NCBI RefSeq assembly: GCF_011305535.1
Contig: NZ_CP049905.1
Span: forward strand, 1,250,001 to 1,314,000
Length of the DNA: 64,000 nucleotides
Direction of reading: 5' to 3'
Origin: Diaphorobacter sp. HDW4B
GTDB taxonomy: Bacteria; Pseudomonadota; Gammaproteobacteria; Burkholderiales; Burkholderiaceae_C
Shown piece after piece: positions 1 through 9,115 of the stretch (the first letter of the stretch is position 1; every line of letters starts with the position of its first letter). The notes below the pieces were generated by a model. The model searched no databases. It was not told the origin of the DNA and saw only the letters and a list, made by a program, of their open reading frames with translations. The position numbers and the translations under genes are program-made.

Positions 1-720
1 GCCGCCGAACATGGTGCCCATGCCGATGGCCACGTAGCAGCTGATGATGCTCCACAGGGGTGGCGAAGCATCGGCCGTCGAGGCGTAACCCGTGGCAATC
101 AGCATCATCCAGATGATGCCGATGGTCTTCTGCGCGTCGTTGCCGCCGTGGCCCAGGCTGTAGGCACCGGCGGATACCAGTTGCAGGCGGCGGAACCACT
201 TGTCGACCTTGCTGGGGCGGGCGCGGCGGAAGGTCCAGGCGACGATCACCATCATGATCGAGCCGAGCAAGAAGCCCAGCAACGGCGAGATGAAGATGAA
301 GGCCACGGTCTTGAGAATGCCGCCGGCCACCAGCGCGCCCGCGCCGGACTTGGCGATCACCGAGCCGACGATGCCGCCGATCAGCGCGTGCGACGAACTG
401 CTGGGGATGCCGTAGTACCAGGTGATCACGTTCCAGGTGATCGCACCGACCAGCGCGCCGAACACCACGTGGGTATCCACGATGCCCGGCTGGACGATGC
501 CCTTGCCGACGGTGGCCGCCACGCTCAGGTGGAAGATGAAGATCGCGACGAAGTTGAAGAACGCTGCAAACACGACGGCCTGCGTCGGCTTGAGCACGCC
601 CGTGGAGACCACGGTCGCAATGGAGTTGGCCGCGTCATGAAACCCGTTCATGAAGTCGAACAACAGGGCCAGCGCGACCAAGACGATCACGACCCATAGG
701 GCTGCTTGTACTGTTTCCAT
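1..720 (-). CDS. pit: PiT-family inorganic phosphate transporter (3' end outside window)
   Basis: Low-affinity inorganic phosphate transporter of the inner membrane. The reading frame begins with ATG at 718-720 and runs off the window start, giving about 240 codons of a protein usually a little over 330 residues. The translation shows the PiT signature GFHDAANSIATVVST about 25 residues in, a second stretch with SSSSHALIGGIVGS near residue 110, and several hydrophobic helices. It lies 50 bp downstream of a DUF47 gene on the same strand, the usual Pit accessory pairing. The family call is firm; the gene is incomplete only because of the window edge. Confidence 0.93.
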   Translation of the reverse strand, partial: METVQAALWVVIVLVALALLFDFMNGFHDAANSIATVVSTGVLKPTQAVVFAAFFNFVAIFIFHLSVAATVGKGIVQPGIVDTHVVFGALVGAITWNVITWYYGIPSSSSHALIGGIVGSVIAKSGAGALVAGGILKTVAFIFISPLLGFLLGSIMMVIVAWTFRRARPSKVDKWFRRLQLVSAGAYSLGHGGNDAQKTIGIIWMMLIATGYASTADASPPLWSIISCYVAIGMGTMFGG

Positions 721-770
721 GCTGATTAGCTAGTGATGCCGGAATTCGGGCAGAAGGTGCCGAAGCGGCT

Positions 771-1418
771 TCAGGAGTTCTCGAGGATCACACCCTCGAT
801 GAGATTGGCGACGTCTTCGCACTTGTCGGTGATGGTTTCCAGCAGCTCGTAGATGGCCTTGAGCTTGATGACTTCGCGCACATCGGGCTCTTCGCGGAAC
901 AGCTTGCTCATGGCGCTGCGCATCACGCGGTCAGCATCGCCTTCGAGGCGGTCGATTTCCTCGCAGGTCTTGAGCGCGGCTTCGGCGACCGCTGGATCGG
1001 CAATGCGCGACAGCAGCTTGATCGCGTCCTGAACGCGCTCGCAGCAGCGCAGGCTGATGTCGGTCAGACGCGTGATTTCGTCCGTCATGTGATGAACGTC
1101 GTACAGCGCCATGGTCTCTGCCGAGTCCTGGATCAGGTCGGCCACATCGTCCATGGTGTTGATGAGCGAGTGGATCTGCTCACGGTCGATGGGGGTGATG
1201 AAGGTCTTGTGCAGGGTGCGGTTGACTTCGTGGGTCACGCGGTCGGCGGCGCGCTCGGCGTTGTCGACGTCCTGGTTGTACTTGTCACGCAGATGCGGGT
1301 CGCTGTAATTGGCGACCAGCTGGGAAAATGCACGTGCTGCCTCGACAATGCGCTCCGCATGCTGGTTGAACATCTCGAAAAAATTGCCCTCCTGGGGCAA
1401 CAGCTTTCCAAACAACAT
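771..1418 (-). CDS. DUF47 (PhoU-like) Pit accessory protein
   Basis: A 215-residue all-helical protein of the DUF47/TIGR00153 family, related to PhoU and commonly encoded next to PiT transporters, where it is thought to regulate phosphate uptake. It starts MLFGKLLPQEGNFFEMFNQH and contains the typical acidic DxxER/ExxxD helices, for example EEIDRLEGDADRVMRSAMSK. The start ATG (1416-1418) has an AGGAG about 6 bp upstream. It is transcribed towards the pit gene 50 bp away, so the two probably form an operon. Confidence 0.9.
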   Translation of the reverse strand: MLFGKLLPQEGNFFEMFNQHAERIVEAARAFSQLVANYSDPHLRDKYNQDVDNAERAADRVTHEVNRTLHKTFITPIDREQIHSLINTMDDVADLIQDSAETMALYDVHHMTDEITRLTDISLRCCERVQDAIKLLSRIADPAVAEAALKTCEEIDRLEGDADRVMRSAMSKLFREEPDVREVIKLKAIYELLETITDKCEDVANLIEGVILENS

Positions 1419-1605
1419 GCAAACTCCTGAGGCAGTCTTTCGTCACTCACTGTAACAATTTGACAGTACGGTGACATCTTCGTGAAAGATCGGAGTTTAA
1501 CCGGGCAGGCACCTCGCCCTCGTCCCGAAAGACCAATATCCCTGCGTATCTATCTTGACATTTGGCAGTCAGCCGAAGATTTTGATAGAAGCACTCGATA
1601 TTTGC

Positions 1606-1992
1606 TTATGCACTGCGGAAGATGAAGAACACCGCGCCGACCATGCACAGCCCGGCCCAGAGATAGTCCCATTTGAGCGGCTGGCCCATGTAGAACACCG
1701 CAAACGGCACGAACACTGTGAGCGTGATGACTTCCTGCAGGATCTTGAGCTGGCCGAGCGACATCGTCGTCGCGCCGATGCGGTTTGCCGGCACTTGCAG
1801 CAGGTATTCGAACAGCGCAATTCCCCAACTGATCAACGCCGCGATGTACCAGGGCGAGGTGCTCAGATTCTTCAGGTGCCCGTACCAGGCGAAGGTCATG
1901 AACACGTTGCTGGCAAACAGCAACAGAATGGTTTGCAGCGGGATGGGAAGAGACTGGAGAAATTGCATGATGGCAGCGGCAATGCTTCGCAC
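1606..1992 (-). CDS. DUF486 family small membrane protein
   Basis: A protein of up to 128 residues with four hydrophobic segments, including FASNVFMTFAWYGHLKNL, which is typical of the DUF486 family (related in fold to small multidrug-resistance/DMT transporters). The substrate is unknown. Residue 9 is an alternative Met that would give a 120-residue protein closer to the family start. It stands alone on the minus strand between the phosphate genes and the liv operon. Confidence 0.8.
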   Translation of the reverse strand: MRSIAAAIMQFLQSLPIPLQTILLLFASNVFMTFAWYGHLKNLSTSPWYIAALISWGIALFEYLLQVPANRIGATTMSLGQLKILQEVITLTVFVPFAVFYMGQPLKWDYLWAGLCMVGAVFFIFRSA

Positions 1993-2101
1993 GGTTCACA
2001 GGGAAGAGGCCGCAATGTAACGCAAGCCACCGGCTCACCGTGTCATCCAAACGCTCCCCCACGCGCTGGTGAGGGAGAAGTCCAGTCAATGGTAGCTGGG
2101 T

Positions 2102-2818
2102 TTATTCGCCCAGATACGCTGCACGCACGCGTGGATCGTGCAGCAGGGTCTCGCCATCGCCCGTCATGGTGATGATGCCGGATTCCATCACATAGCCGCG
2201 ATTGGCCATCTGCAGCGCGCGGCTGGCGTTCTGCTCGACCAGCAAGATCGTGACGCCGAGCTTGTACACATCGCCCACCACTTCGAAGATCTTGTCCACC
2301 ATGATGGGCGACAAGCCCATCGATGGCTCGTCCAGCAGCAGCACCTTGGGACGGCTCATGAGCGCGCGTCCCATGGCCAGCATCTGCTGCTCGCCGCCCG
2401 ACATCGTGCCGGCAAGCTGGTCCTTGCGTTCGCGCAGACGCGGGAAGATGTTGAACATGCGCTCGATGTCGTCCTTGATGCCCGCCGTGTCGTCGCGCGT
2501 GTAGGCACCCATCTGCAGGTTCTCAGTGATGGTCATGCGCGCGAACACGCCGCGGCCTTCCGGCACCATGACCAGCCCTTCGCGCACCAGATCCCACGCG
2601 CCCTTGCCCTTGATGCTCTTGCCGAGGTATTCGATGTCGCCCTCGTTCATCGGCAGCAGGCCGGTAATGGCCTTCATCGTCGTCGTCTTGCCCGCGCCGT
2701 TGGAGCCGATGAGCGAAACCAGCTCGCCCTCGCGCACCTCCATATCGACGCCCTTCACGGCCTGGATGCCACCGTAGGCTACGCGCAGGCCGCTCACTTT
2801 CAACAGAATTTCGGCCAT
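2102..2818 (-). CDS. livF: branched-chain amino acid ABC transporter ATP-binding protein LivF
   Basis: One of the two ATPase subunits of the high-affinity Leu/Ile/Val (LIV/HAAT) importer, on the cytoplasmic side of the inner membrane. The 238 residues show Walker A (IGSNGAGKTTTMKAI), the LivF-type stretch PEGRGVFARMTITENLQMGA, the signature MSGGEQQMLAMGRAL and Walker B (VLLLDEPSMGLSP). The ATG at 2816-2818 is preferred over the upstream TTG. The gap to the livG stop is only 2 bp, which implies translational coupling. It is the last gene of the livHMGF operon. Confidence 0.95.
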   Translation of the reverse strand: MAEILLKVSGLRVAYGGIQAVKGVDMEVREGELVSLIGSNGAGKTTTMKAITGLLPMNEGDIEYLGKSIKGKGAWDLVREGLVMVPEGRGVFARMTITENLQMGAYTRDDTAGIKDDIERMFNIFPRLRERKDQLAGTMSGGEQQMLAMGRALMSRPKVLLLDEPSMGLSPIMVDKIFEVVGDVYKLGVTILLVEQNASRALQMANRGYVMESGIITMTGDGETLLHDPRVRAAYLGE

Positions 2819-2820
2819 GC

Positions 2821-3603
2821 TCAATGTCCTCCGGTGCCCAGATAGGCCTCAATCACTTTTTCATTCTTCTGCACTTCGGCAGGCGTGCCTTCGGCAATCT
2901 GCTTGCCGTAGTCGAGCACGGTCACACGGTCGCACAGGCCCATCACCAGCTTCACGTCATGCTCGATCAGCAGGATGGTGCGGTTGTCGTTGCGGATGCG
3001 GTCGATCAGCTCACGCAGTTGCACCTTCTCGGTCGCGTTCATGCCGGCGGCGGGTTCGTCGAGGGCGATGAGCTGCGGATCGGTCGCCAACGCGCGTGCA
3101 ATCTCCAGACGACGCTGGTCGCCATAGGACAGCGTGCGCGCCTTGAATTCCGCGTACTTGCCAATGCCCACGTAGTCGAGCAGCTCCTGCGCACGGGCGC
3201 GGATTTCCGCTTCCTCGCGCTTGAAGCCGGGCGTGCGGAACACCGCGCCGAACAGCCCCGAATGCGTGCGGATGTGCCGACCGACCATCACGTTTTCGAG
3301 CGCCGTCATTTCGGCGAACAAACGGATGTTCTGGAATGTGCGCGCAATGCCGGTCTTGGCGACCAGATGCACCGCCGTGGGTTCGTAGGCCTGACCGCCC
3401 AGCGAGAAGCTGCCAGCGTCAGGTGTATAGAGGCCGGTGATGACGTTGAAGAACGTCGTCTTGCCTGCGCCGTTGGGGCCGATCAGACCGTAGATCTGTC
3501 CGCGCTTGATGGTGATGCCGACTTCCGAAAGTGCCTGCAGTCCGCCAAATCGCTTGGACACACCGGCCACCTTGAGCACCACATCCGATGATGTTTCTGC
3601 CAT
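2821..3603 (-). CDS. livG: branched-chain amino acid ABC transporter ATP-binding protein LivG
   Basis: Second ATPase subunit of the LIV importer, 260 residues. Walker A is IGPNGAGKTTFFNVITG, followed by the LivG-specific GIARTFQNIRLFAEMTALEN, the signature LSYGDQRRLEIARAL and Walker B (LIALDEPAAGMN). A long insert between Q-loop and signature (about residues 110-150) is normal for LivG. It lies between livM and livF on the same strand with short gaps. Confidence 0.95.
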   Translation of the reverse strand: MAETSSDVVLKVAGVSKRFGGLQALSEVGITIKRGQIYGLIGPNGAGKTTFFNVITGLYTPDAGSFSLGGQAYEPTAVHLVAKTGIARTFQNIRLFAEMTALENVMVGRHIRTHSGLFGAVFRTPGFKREEAEIRARAQELLDYVGIGKYAEFKARTLSYGDQRRLEIARALATDPQLIALDEPAAGMNATEKVQLRELIDRIRNDNRTILLIEHDVKLVMGLCDRVTVLDYGKQIAEGTPAEVQKNEKVIEAYLGTGGH

Positions 3604-3651
3604 ATCGTTGCTCTGTTGATTCTTTGAAGTTTGGTCGCTTGTCTGGAGTGC

Positions 3652-4734
3652 TCAAGCCTTCGACTGAAGACTCTTGCCATGCTCCGGAGAAGGCCACAGA
3701 CCGCGCGGACGCAGCAGCATGATGATGATCATCGCCAAGGCAATCAGCAGTTGGCGCAGGATGGAGGCGTCCAGACGCCCGCCGGTCAGGTCCTGCAGCG
3801 GACCCGCCACATAGCGCAGCACCTCGGGCAGCGCCGACAGCAGCACCGCACCCAGGATCACGCCGGGGATGTGGCCGATGCCGCCCAGCACCACCATCGC
3901 GACGATCATCACCGACTCCATCAGGCTGAAGGATTCGGGCGACACAAAGCCCTGGAAGGCAGCGAACATCGCGCCCGACACGCCGCCGAACGAAGCGCCC
4001 ATGCCGAAGGCCAACAGCTTCATGTTGCGGGTATTGATGCCCATGGCCTTGGCGGCGATTTCGTCTTCGCGAATGGCCATCCAGGCGCGACCGATGCGCG
4101 AGTCCTGCAGACGGTAGCAGACGATGATGGTCACGATGACCAGCGCCAGGAACAGGTAGTAGTACAGCGTGACCGAACTGATGTCGAAGCCGAAGATTTC
4201 CTGTCGCTTGCCGAGGTTGAGGCCGAAGACCTTCACCGAGTCGATTTCACCGAGTCCCTTGGGGCCGTTGGTCACGTTGACGGGGTGGTCAAGGTTATTC
4301 AGGAAGATGCGGATGATTTCGCCGAAGCCCAGCGTCACGATGGCCAGATAGTCGCCGCGCAGCTTGAGAACCGGAATGCCGAGCAGCACGCCCGTACAGG
4401 CGGCCAATATCAACGCGAGCGGAATCACCATCCACAGCGACAGGTGCAGACCGTTCGGGAACTGCGCGGCAAACCACGCGAAGTTTTCACTCAAGTGCGG
4501 CGAGGCCAGCAGGCCGAACATGTAGGCACCCACGGCGTAGAACGCCACGTAGCCCAGATCCAGCAGACCGGCGTAGCCGACCACGATGTTCAGGCCCAGC
4601 GCCAGCATCACATACAGCAGAGCCAAGTCCGCGATGCGCACCCAGGCGTTGCCGAAGTATTGAAGAATCAGGGGCAGCACCAGCAGCGCAATGCCGCCGA
4701 GCACCCAGTTGATGGTCTTGTTGTTTTTGCTCAT
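3652..4734 (-). CDS. livM: branched-chain amino acid ABC transporter permease LivM
   Basis: Membrane permease of the LIV importer, 360 residues with about nine hydrophobic segments and the LivM motif LGLNIVVGYAGLLDLGYVAF near the N-terminus. The EAA-like cytoplasmic loop is MGINTRNMKLLAFGMGASFGG. The start is placed at MSKNNK (ATG at 4732-4734); the reading frame is open further upstream but that part overlaps the end of livH. Thirteen bp separate it from livH. Confidence 0.94.
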   Translation of the reverse strand: MSKNNKTINWVLGGIALLVLPLILQYFGNAWVRIADLALLYVMLALGLNIVVGYAGLLDLGYVAFYAVGAYMFGLLASPHLSENFAWFAAQFPNGLHLSLWMVIPLALILAACTGVLLGIPVLKLRGDYLAIVTLGFGEIIRIFLNNLDHPVNVTNGPKGLGEIDSVKVFGLNLGKRQEIFGFDISSVTLYYYLFLALVIVTIIVCYRLQDSRIGRAWMAIREDEIAAKAMGINTRNMKLLAFGMGASFGGVSGAMFAAFQGFVSPESFSLMESVMIVAMVVLGGIGHIPGVILGAVLLSALPEVLRYVAGPLQDLTGGRLDASILRQLLIALAMIIIMLLRPRGLWPSPEHGKSLQSKA

Positions 4735-4747
4735 GTTCGTGCTCCCT

Positions 4748-5677
4748 TCAGGCGCGGTCCGCCACGCGTTCACCCAGCAGTCCCGATGGACGCAGCGTGA
4801 GCACAATGATCAGCACGATGAACGCGAAGATGTCGGCGTAGTTGCTGCCCAGCAGCCCGCCCGTGATCTTGCCCAGATAGCCCGAACCGATGGCTTCGAT
4901 CAGCCCCAGCAGCAGACCACCCACCACTGCACCGGCCAGATTGCCGATGCCGCCGAACACGGCTGCGGTGAAGGCCTTCAGACCCGGCAGAAAGCCCATC
5001 GCGTGCTGCGCCGTGCCGTAGTTGGAGGCGTACATGATGCCGGCGATCGCCGCCAGAATCGCGCCGATGATGAAGGTCGCCGAGATCACCATGTCGGGCT
5101 TCACGCCCATGAGTGCAGCCACCTTCGGGTTCTCGGCCGTGGCGCGCATCGCGCGGCCAAGCTTGGTGTAGTTCACCAGATAGACCATCGCGGCCAGCGC
5201 CACGACGGTGGTCGCCAGAATCAGGATCTGCGTGGGCGTGATCACCGCACCGCCGATGTGATAGGGGTCCGACGACAGCAGCGTCGGATAAGGCTTGTAG
5301 TTGGGCTTCCAGATGATCATGGCGATCGTCTGCAGCAGGATGGACATGCCGATGGCCGTGATCAGCGGAGCCAGACGCGGACTGCTGCGCAGGCGCTTGT
5401 AGGCCACCTTTTCGATCGTGAAATTCAGCGCCGCCGCAACGATGCAGGCGATGATCGTGGCCAGCAGGAGAATGACCCAGCCGGGAGCCCCGGGCATGGC
5501 TTCCTGCATCATCCCGATGCAGCTCCAACTGGTGAGCGCTCCTATCATGAGCACTTCGCCGTGCGCGAAATTGATCAGCTGAATAATGCCGTACACCATC
5601 GTGTAGCCAAGGGCTATGAGGGCGTACATGCTGCCTAGAACCAGACCATTGATGATCTGCTGCAGCAAAATGTCCAT
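4748..5677 (-). CDS. livH: branched-chain amino acid ABC transporter permease LivH
   Basis: Membrane permease and first gene of the operon, 309 residues, with the LivH hallmark YALIALGYTMVYGIIQLINF near the N-terminus and the motif AFTAAVFGGIGNLAGAVVGG in the C-terminal half. The start MDILLQQ (ATG 5675-5677) has an AAGGA 8-9 bp upstream. No periplasmic binding-protein gene (livJ/livK) lies in this window, so the binding protein must be encoded elsewhere. Confidence 0.94.
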   Translation of the reverse strand: MDILLQQIINGLVLGSMYALIALGYTMVYGIIQLINFAHGEVLMIGALTSWSCIGMMQEAMPGAPGWVILLLATIIACIVAAALNFTIEKVAYKRLRSSPRLAPLITAIGMSILLQTIAMIIWKPNYKPYPTLLSSDPYHIGGAVITPTQILILATTVVALAAMVYLVNYTKLGRAMRATAENPKVAALMGVKPDMVISATFIIGAILAAIAGIMYASNYGTAQHAMGFLPGLKAFTAAVFGGIGNLAGAVVGGLLLGLIEAIGSGYLGKITGGLLGSNYADIFAFIVLIIVLTLRPSGLLGERVADRA

Positions 5678-5762
5678 AAAGAAAATCCTTCGCGTTTGAT
5701 GGGCGCGGACCACACCTGCCGAAGCCGACACAGTCTTTGCCAGAAGCCCATGAAGCTACTAG

Positions 5763-5796
5763 CAAAAAACCCGCCAGCCTTTGTGCCTGAGCGGGT
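5763..5796 (-). terminator. intrinsic terminator between rarA remnant and livH
   Basis: On the minus strand, ACCCGC and GCGGGT arms with inner pairing are followed by a run of T. It lies downstream of the rarA stop at 6015 and upstream of livH, so it probably ends rarA transcription. The rest of 5678-6014 holds no gene that I can support. Confidence 0.6.
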
Positions 5797-6014
5797 CACC
5801 TGAATGAATCGATACCAGCGAAATGCTACCGGCCCTGACGTTTCTGCCGGGATCTTGTCCCTGCGCCTGCGCCACTGTTAGCCAATGGATTTCATTATTA
5901 AGACAAGCCTACGTATGACTACATAGGGAACACGCGAATTGCGCAACATTCATACAACATTCCGCAGCAAATTGGAACGTCGTTGCACGGACATTCCACG
6001 TCTGCGCGGTTGCG

Positions 6015-6978
6015 CTACGTTTCGTTGCGCGCAGCCGCGTTGAGCGCCTGCAGCTCATCGAGCTTCTGCCCGATCTTGATTTCCAGCCCGCGCGGCACGG
6101 GACGATAAAAACCCGGCGGCTCCATCCCGTCAGGCAGATAGTTCTCACCCGCCGCAAAACCGCCCGCTTCATCATGCGCATAGCGGTAGTTCTTGCCGTA
6201 GTCCAGCTCCTTCATGAGCTTGGTCGGCGCATTGCGCAGGTGCATGGGCACGGGCCGGGTGCTGTCCTGCTTCACGAACGCGCGCGCTTCGTTGTAGGCC
6301 TTGTAGACGGCGTTCGATTTGGGAGCAATGGCCAGATAAACAACACATTCTGCCAGCGCAAGCTCGCCCTCGGGTGAGCCGAGGCGTTCGTACACTTCGG
6401 TCGCATCCAGCGCCAGGCGCAGCGCGCGCGGATCGGCCAGACCGATGTCCTCGCTCGCCATGCGCACCAGTCGCCGCGCCATATAGCGCGGATCCGCACC
6501 ACCATCGAGCATGCGCACCAGCCAATACAGTGCAGCATCCGGATCGGATCCCCGCACCGACTTGTGCAGCGCGCTGATGGTGTCGTAGAACTGCTCGCCG
6601 CCCTTGTCGTAGCGGCGCATGCGCTCGCCCAGCACCTTGAGCAGCCATTCATCGGTGATAGCCGCGACGCCCGCCTGCTTGGCCGTGACCGAAAGTGTCT
6701 CCAGCGTGTTGAGCAAACGGCGTGCGTCGCCGTCGGCGTACGAAATCAAACGATCCAGCGCCGCCGCTTCGATCTCGGGAATCGCGCCCAGCGCCTGCGC
6801 CTTGGCGACGATCTGCTTGAGATCGTCTTCCGACAGCGACTGCAGCACATAAACCGCCGCCCGCGACAGCAGCGCGGAGTTCACTTCAAACGAAGGGTTC
6901 TCGGTCGTCGCGCCGACGAAGGTGAACAGGCCGCTTTCCACATGCGGCAGAAACGCGTCCTGCTGGCTCTTGTTGAAG
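6015..6978 (-). pseudogene. rarA: rarA (mgsA) 3' fragment, chromosomal copy cut by the element
   Basis: C-terminal two thirds of the chromosomal RarA/MgsA AAA+ ATPase (replication-associated recombination protein A, related to WHIP/Mgs1). The native part starts at [20 protein letters not shown] and includes sensor 1 ([12 protein letters not shown]) and the tetramerisation region to the stop. The open frame continues into the element up to about 7160, but those residues (to ...RTLSV) are element sequence and do not resemble RarA. Joining 50698-50352, the 9-bp core and 6969-6015 restores a continuous 436-residue frame, so this is a clean interruption. Confidence 0.93.
6970..6978. other. attL core
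   Basis: TTGTTGAAG, the left copy of the 9-bp sequence shared by both junctions. On the rarA coding strand it encodes Phe-Asn-Lys. To its left is rarA coding sequence, to its right AT-rich element sequence. Confidence 0.85.
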
Positions 6979-7037
6979 ACAGATAAAGTACGTTGCACCC
7001 GTTGTAAATCAATGGCTTGGCGTACATGAGTTGGCAC

Positions 7038-7049
7038 TATTTGCACAAA
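7038..7049. repeat. candidate integrase arm-binding site, left end
   Basis: The 12-mer TATTTGCACAAA recurs in the same orientation near the other end at 50291-50302. Further partial TGCACAA/CGCACAA copies follow at about 7060-7085. Repeated short sites inside both ends of a tyrosine-recombinase element are typical arm sites. The role is inferred. Confidence 0.5.
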
Positions 7050-7161
7050 ACACCGATATTCATGCACAATTTTTCGCACAACAAATTTTGATGGTGCAAT
7101 TGGGAACCCCACCCGGCTTGCGCCGCCCCTCAAGGGGCTCATAGAACAGAGAGAGGTCACG

Positions 7162-8442
7162 GTGTCGGTCTACCCAATCAAGTACAAGGTTCTGAACAAA
7201 GAAACTGGTCGCAAGGTCAGTGTCACCCGCTGGCGTGTTCAGATCCGCAAGGGAGGGGAAAACCTCTCCAAGCTCTTTGACGAAGAAAGTCTTGCCCGTT
7301 CGTGGGAAGACCAAGAGGTCAAACGGATCAACATGGGTGTGGCACCCAATCTGATCTTTGACATGAAGTATCAGCTTGAGATGCCTGACATGCGCACTCT
7401 GCTGAGGGACTACTTTGACCAGTACATGAGCAAGCAAGCCGCTTCCTCATTCAAGACCAACCAGAACCGTTGCCTTCGCGCTATTCCAGCCATTCCTGTT
7501 TATCTCAAGGATCTGGGTCCAAAGATTGACAACTATCGTTATCAAAATACGATTGTTGACGCCATGATGGGGCGCACTTACAACAAAGACTATATTGAGT
7601 TCGGCCAATTCAAGATTGACACCGTGGACTTCTGGCTTTTGATTGCCTACATGGATTCAAGGCGAAAAGCTGGCATTAAGAACAACACGATCCTTCGTGA
7701 AATCTCCACCATTAGTTCAGCTTTTGAGAAGGTCTACAAGCTCTACCCAGAGAAGTTCCCAAATGGCCTCATGAACCCAGTCAAAATGCTTCCAAAAGGT
7801 GAAAAGCCTAAAGCCTACCTTGGACGCAAACGGGTTCTTTCCGAAGACGAAGCCGTTCAAATTGCTGAGTGGATGAAGCTTAAAGCCAATCAAGAGCCCT
7901 ACTACCTCTTTGTTACCTGCCTTGAGTCAGGAGCACGGAAAAGTGAAGTTCTTGGCGCTCAATGGGAAAATGTTAATCTCAATCTTTGGTCTATCCACAT
8001 TCCTAAAACCAAGAATGGCCGACCAAGGGATATCATGATCCCGCAAGATGATGATTTTAGGGAATGGCTCAAAGCAAACCGCCTTGCTAAAGGACCAATC
8101 TTTAAATTGACACCTTGGAATTTTCGTCAGTATTGGGTTGATGCATTGAAGGCACTTGGTCTTTATGACGACCCTGACACCCGCCTTCATTTTCACGACA
8201 CACGACGAACAGCCCTGACTAATCTGATCCGTCAAAAGCGACTTAATAACTTTCAAATTGCCAAAGAGATGGGTGTTTCTCCACAAACAGTTGAAACGAC
8301 AGTTCAGAACATGCCTGATCGCTTGGCTGAGATCTTTGCAAAGCTTCGTGCTGGACATGCCTTGGATGAAGCTGAGATCATGATGCTTGCCGGTCATGGG
8401 TCTATCGGCATGACCAACGTCTACTTTGGCGATAGGAATTAA
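7162..8442 (+). CDS. int: site-specific tyrosine recombinase (integrase)
   Basis: Phage-type integrase of 426 residues, expected to catalyse integration and excision at the rarA attachment core. The catalytic domain shows the first Arg in CLESGARKSEVLGAQW, the beta-hairpin Lys near KTKNGRPRDI, HDTRR (His-x-x-Arg), a late GH (LAGHGS) and the nucleophile Tyr in TNVYFG close to the C-terminus. Between HDTRR and the GH box is an unusually long stretch (about 50-60 residues). It starts with GTG at 7162 behind a GAGAGAGG ribosome site, about 180 bp from attL. Confidence 0.95.
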   Translation: MSVYPIKYKVLNKETGRKVSVTRWRVQIRKGGENLSKLFDEESLARSWEDQEVKRINMGVAPNLIFDMKYQLEMPDMRTLLRDYFDQYMSKQAASSFKTNQNRCLRAIPAIPVYLKDLGPKIDNYRYQNTIVDAMMGRTYNKDYIEFGQFKIDTVDFWLLIAYMDSRRKAGIKNNTILREISTISSAFEKVYKLYPEKFPNGLMNPVKMLPKGEKPKAYLGRKRVLSEDEAVQIAEWMKLKANQEPYYLFVTCLESGARKSEVLGAQWENVNLNLWSIHIPKTKNGRPRDIMIPQDDDFREWLKANRLAKGPIFKLTPWNFRQYWVDALKALGLYDDPDTRLHFHDTRRTALTNLIRQKRLNNFQIAKEMGVSPQTVETTVQNMPDRLAEIFAKLRAGHALDEAEIMMLAGHGSIGMTNVYFGDRN

Positions 8443-8454
8443 TTTAATAAAAAG

Positions 8455-8485
8455 AAGAACAAGGTAGTTGACGCTTCTTGTTCTT
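8455..8485 (+). terminator. hairpin downstream of integrase
   Basis: AAGAACAAG and CTTGTTCTT form a 9-bp stem just after the integrase stop. The T run is poor, so termination may be weak or factor-assisted. Confidence 0.4.
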
Positions 8486-8520
8486 GCTCATAAAGTACAA
8501 CCATCAACAAGCAAAGAACA

Positions 8521-8556
8521 CTGTAGTGGCTTGTTGGGAACTTCAAGCAACTACAG
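8521..8556 (+). repeat. inverted repeat in leader of the H-NS-like gene
   Basis: CTGTAGTGGCTTG at 8521 pairs with CAAGCAACTACAG ending at 8556 (one mismatch). It lies 30 bp upstream of the start codon at 8587, where it could be an operator or an mRNA hairpin. Confidence 0.45.
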
Positions 8557-8586
8557 TACAATCACTTTTCCTACTGGAGAATTTTT

Positions 8587-9060
8587 ATGGCAGAAGCCAA
8601 GAAGCTGACCCTCGCTGACATCCTCGCAAAGCGTCAAGAGTTTGAAGACATGGTGAAGGCGCAGATCGAAGCTGATCGTCCTGCTGCCCTTACTGCCGTT
8701 CAGGAACAGATTAAGCTCTTCAACTTCACCGCTGATGAACTGGGCTTCAAAGCTTCTGCTGCTGGCAAGACTCCTGCTGCCCCCAAGGCTGCTGGCGCCA
8801 CTCGTGTCATGAGCAAGCCTCTGAAGTCCACGAAGAGCGCCGAAACCGGCGTGTGGCTGAACTACCCGCCCAAGTTCTTGGAGGCAGAAGGTGCCTTCAC
8901 CACCTACAAAAGTGGCAAGTCGGTTGATGCATGGCTGGTGACGCCCAGCGAGAAGGCAGGCAAGATCAAGTTCCTGAAGAAGCTGGAAGGCAGCCAAGGC
9001 AAGGCTCCTACCAAGGAACAACTGGGTGATATCACCGAAGCCGAGTTCAAAGCCGCCTAA
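8587..9060 (+). CDS. H-NS-like putative nucleoid-associated protein
   Basis: 157 residues. The first 55 (KLTLADILAKRQEFEDMVKA through LFNFTADELGF) resemble the oligomerisation helix and the FxLTAEDL-like stretch of betaproteobacterial H-NS proteins. An Ala/Pro/Lys-rich linker follows, then a compact domain (about 90-140, WLNYPPKFLEAEG...SVDAWLVTPSEKAGK) that lacks the usual H-NS DNA-binding core. If it is an H-NS relative, it may silence or organise the AT-rich element. GGAG lies about 8 bp before the ATG, and a strong terminator follows directly. The family assignment is tentative. Confidence 0.5.
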   Translation: MAEAKKLTLADILAKRQEFEDMVKAQIEADRPAALTAVQEQIKLFNFTADELGFKASAAGKTPAAPKAAGATRVMSKPLKSTKSAETGVWLNYPPKFLEAEGAFTTYKSGKSVDAWLVTPSEKAGKIKFLKKLEGSQGKAPTKEQLGDITEAEFKAA

Positions 9061-9077
9061 GCTTTGTGTTTTCAAAG

Positions 9078-9101
9078 AAAGCACCTACGGGTGCTTTTTT
9101 T
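9078..9101 (+). terminator. GCACC/GGTGC-type terminator
   Basis: AAAGCACC, a short loop, then GGTGC and seven T, ending the H-NS-like gene. It belongs to the terminator family repeated throughout the element. Confidence 0.8.
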
Positions 9102-9115
9102 CCGTTGACTGAGCT

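Noticed and set aside
148-699. 183-codon plus-strand frame at the window start
   Set aside because: Antisense to the PiT transporter, whose minus-strand translation has the family signature.
6979-7160. N-terminal extension of the rarA 3' fragment into the element
   Set aside because: The frame is open, but the residues encoded there do not resemble RarA and no good start or ribosome site supports a fused protein.
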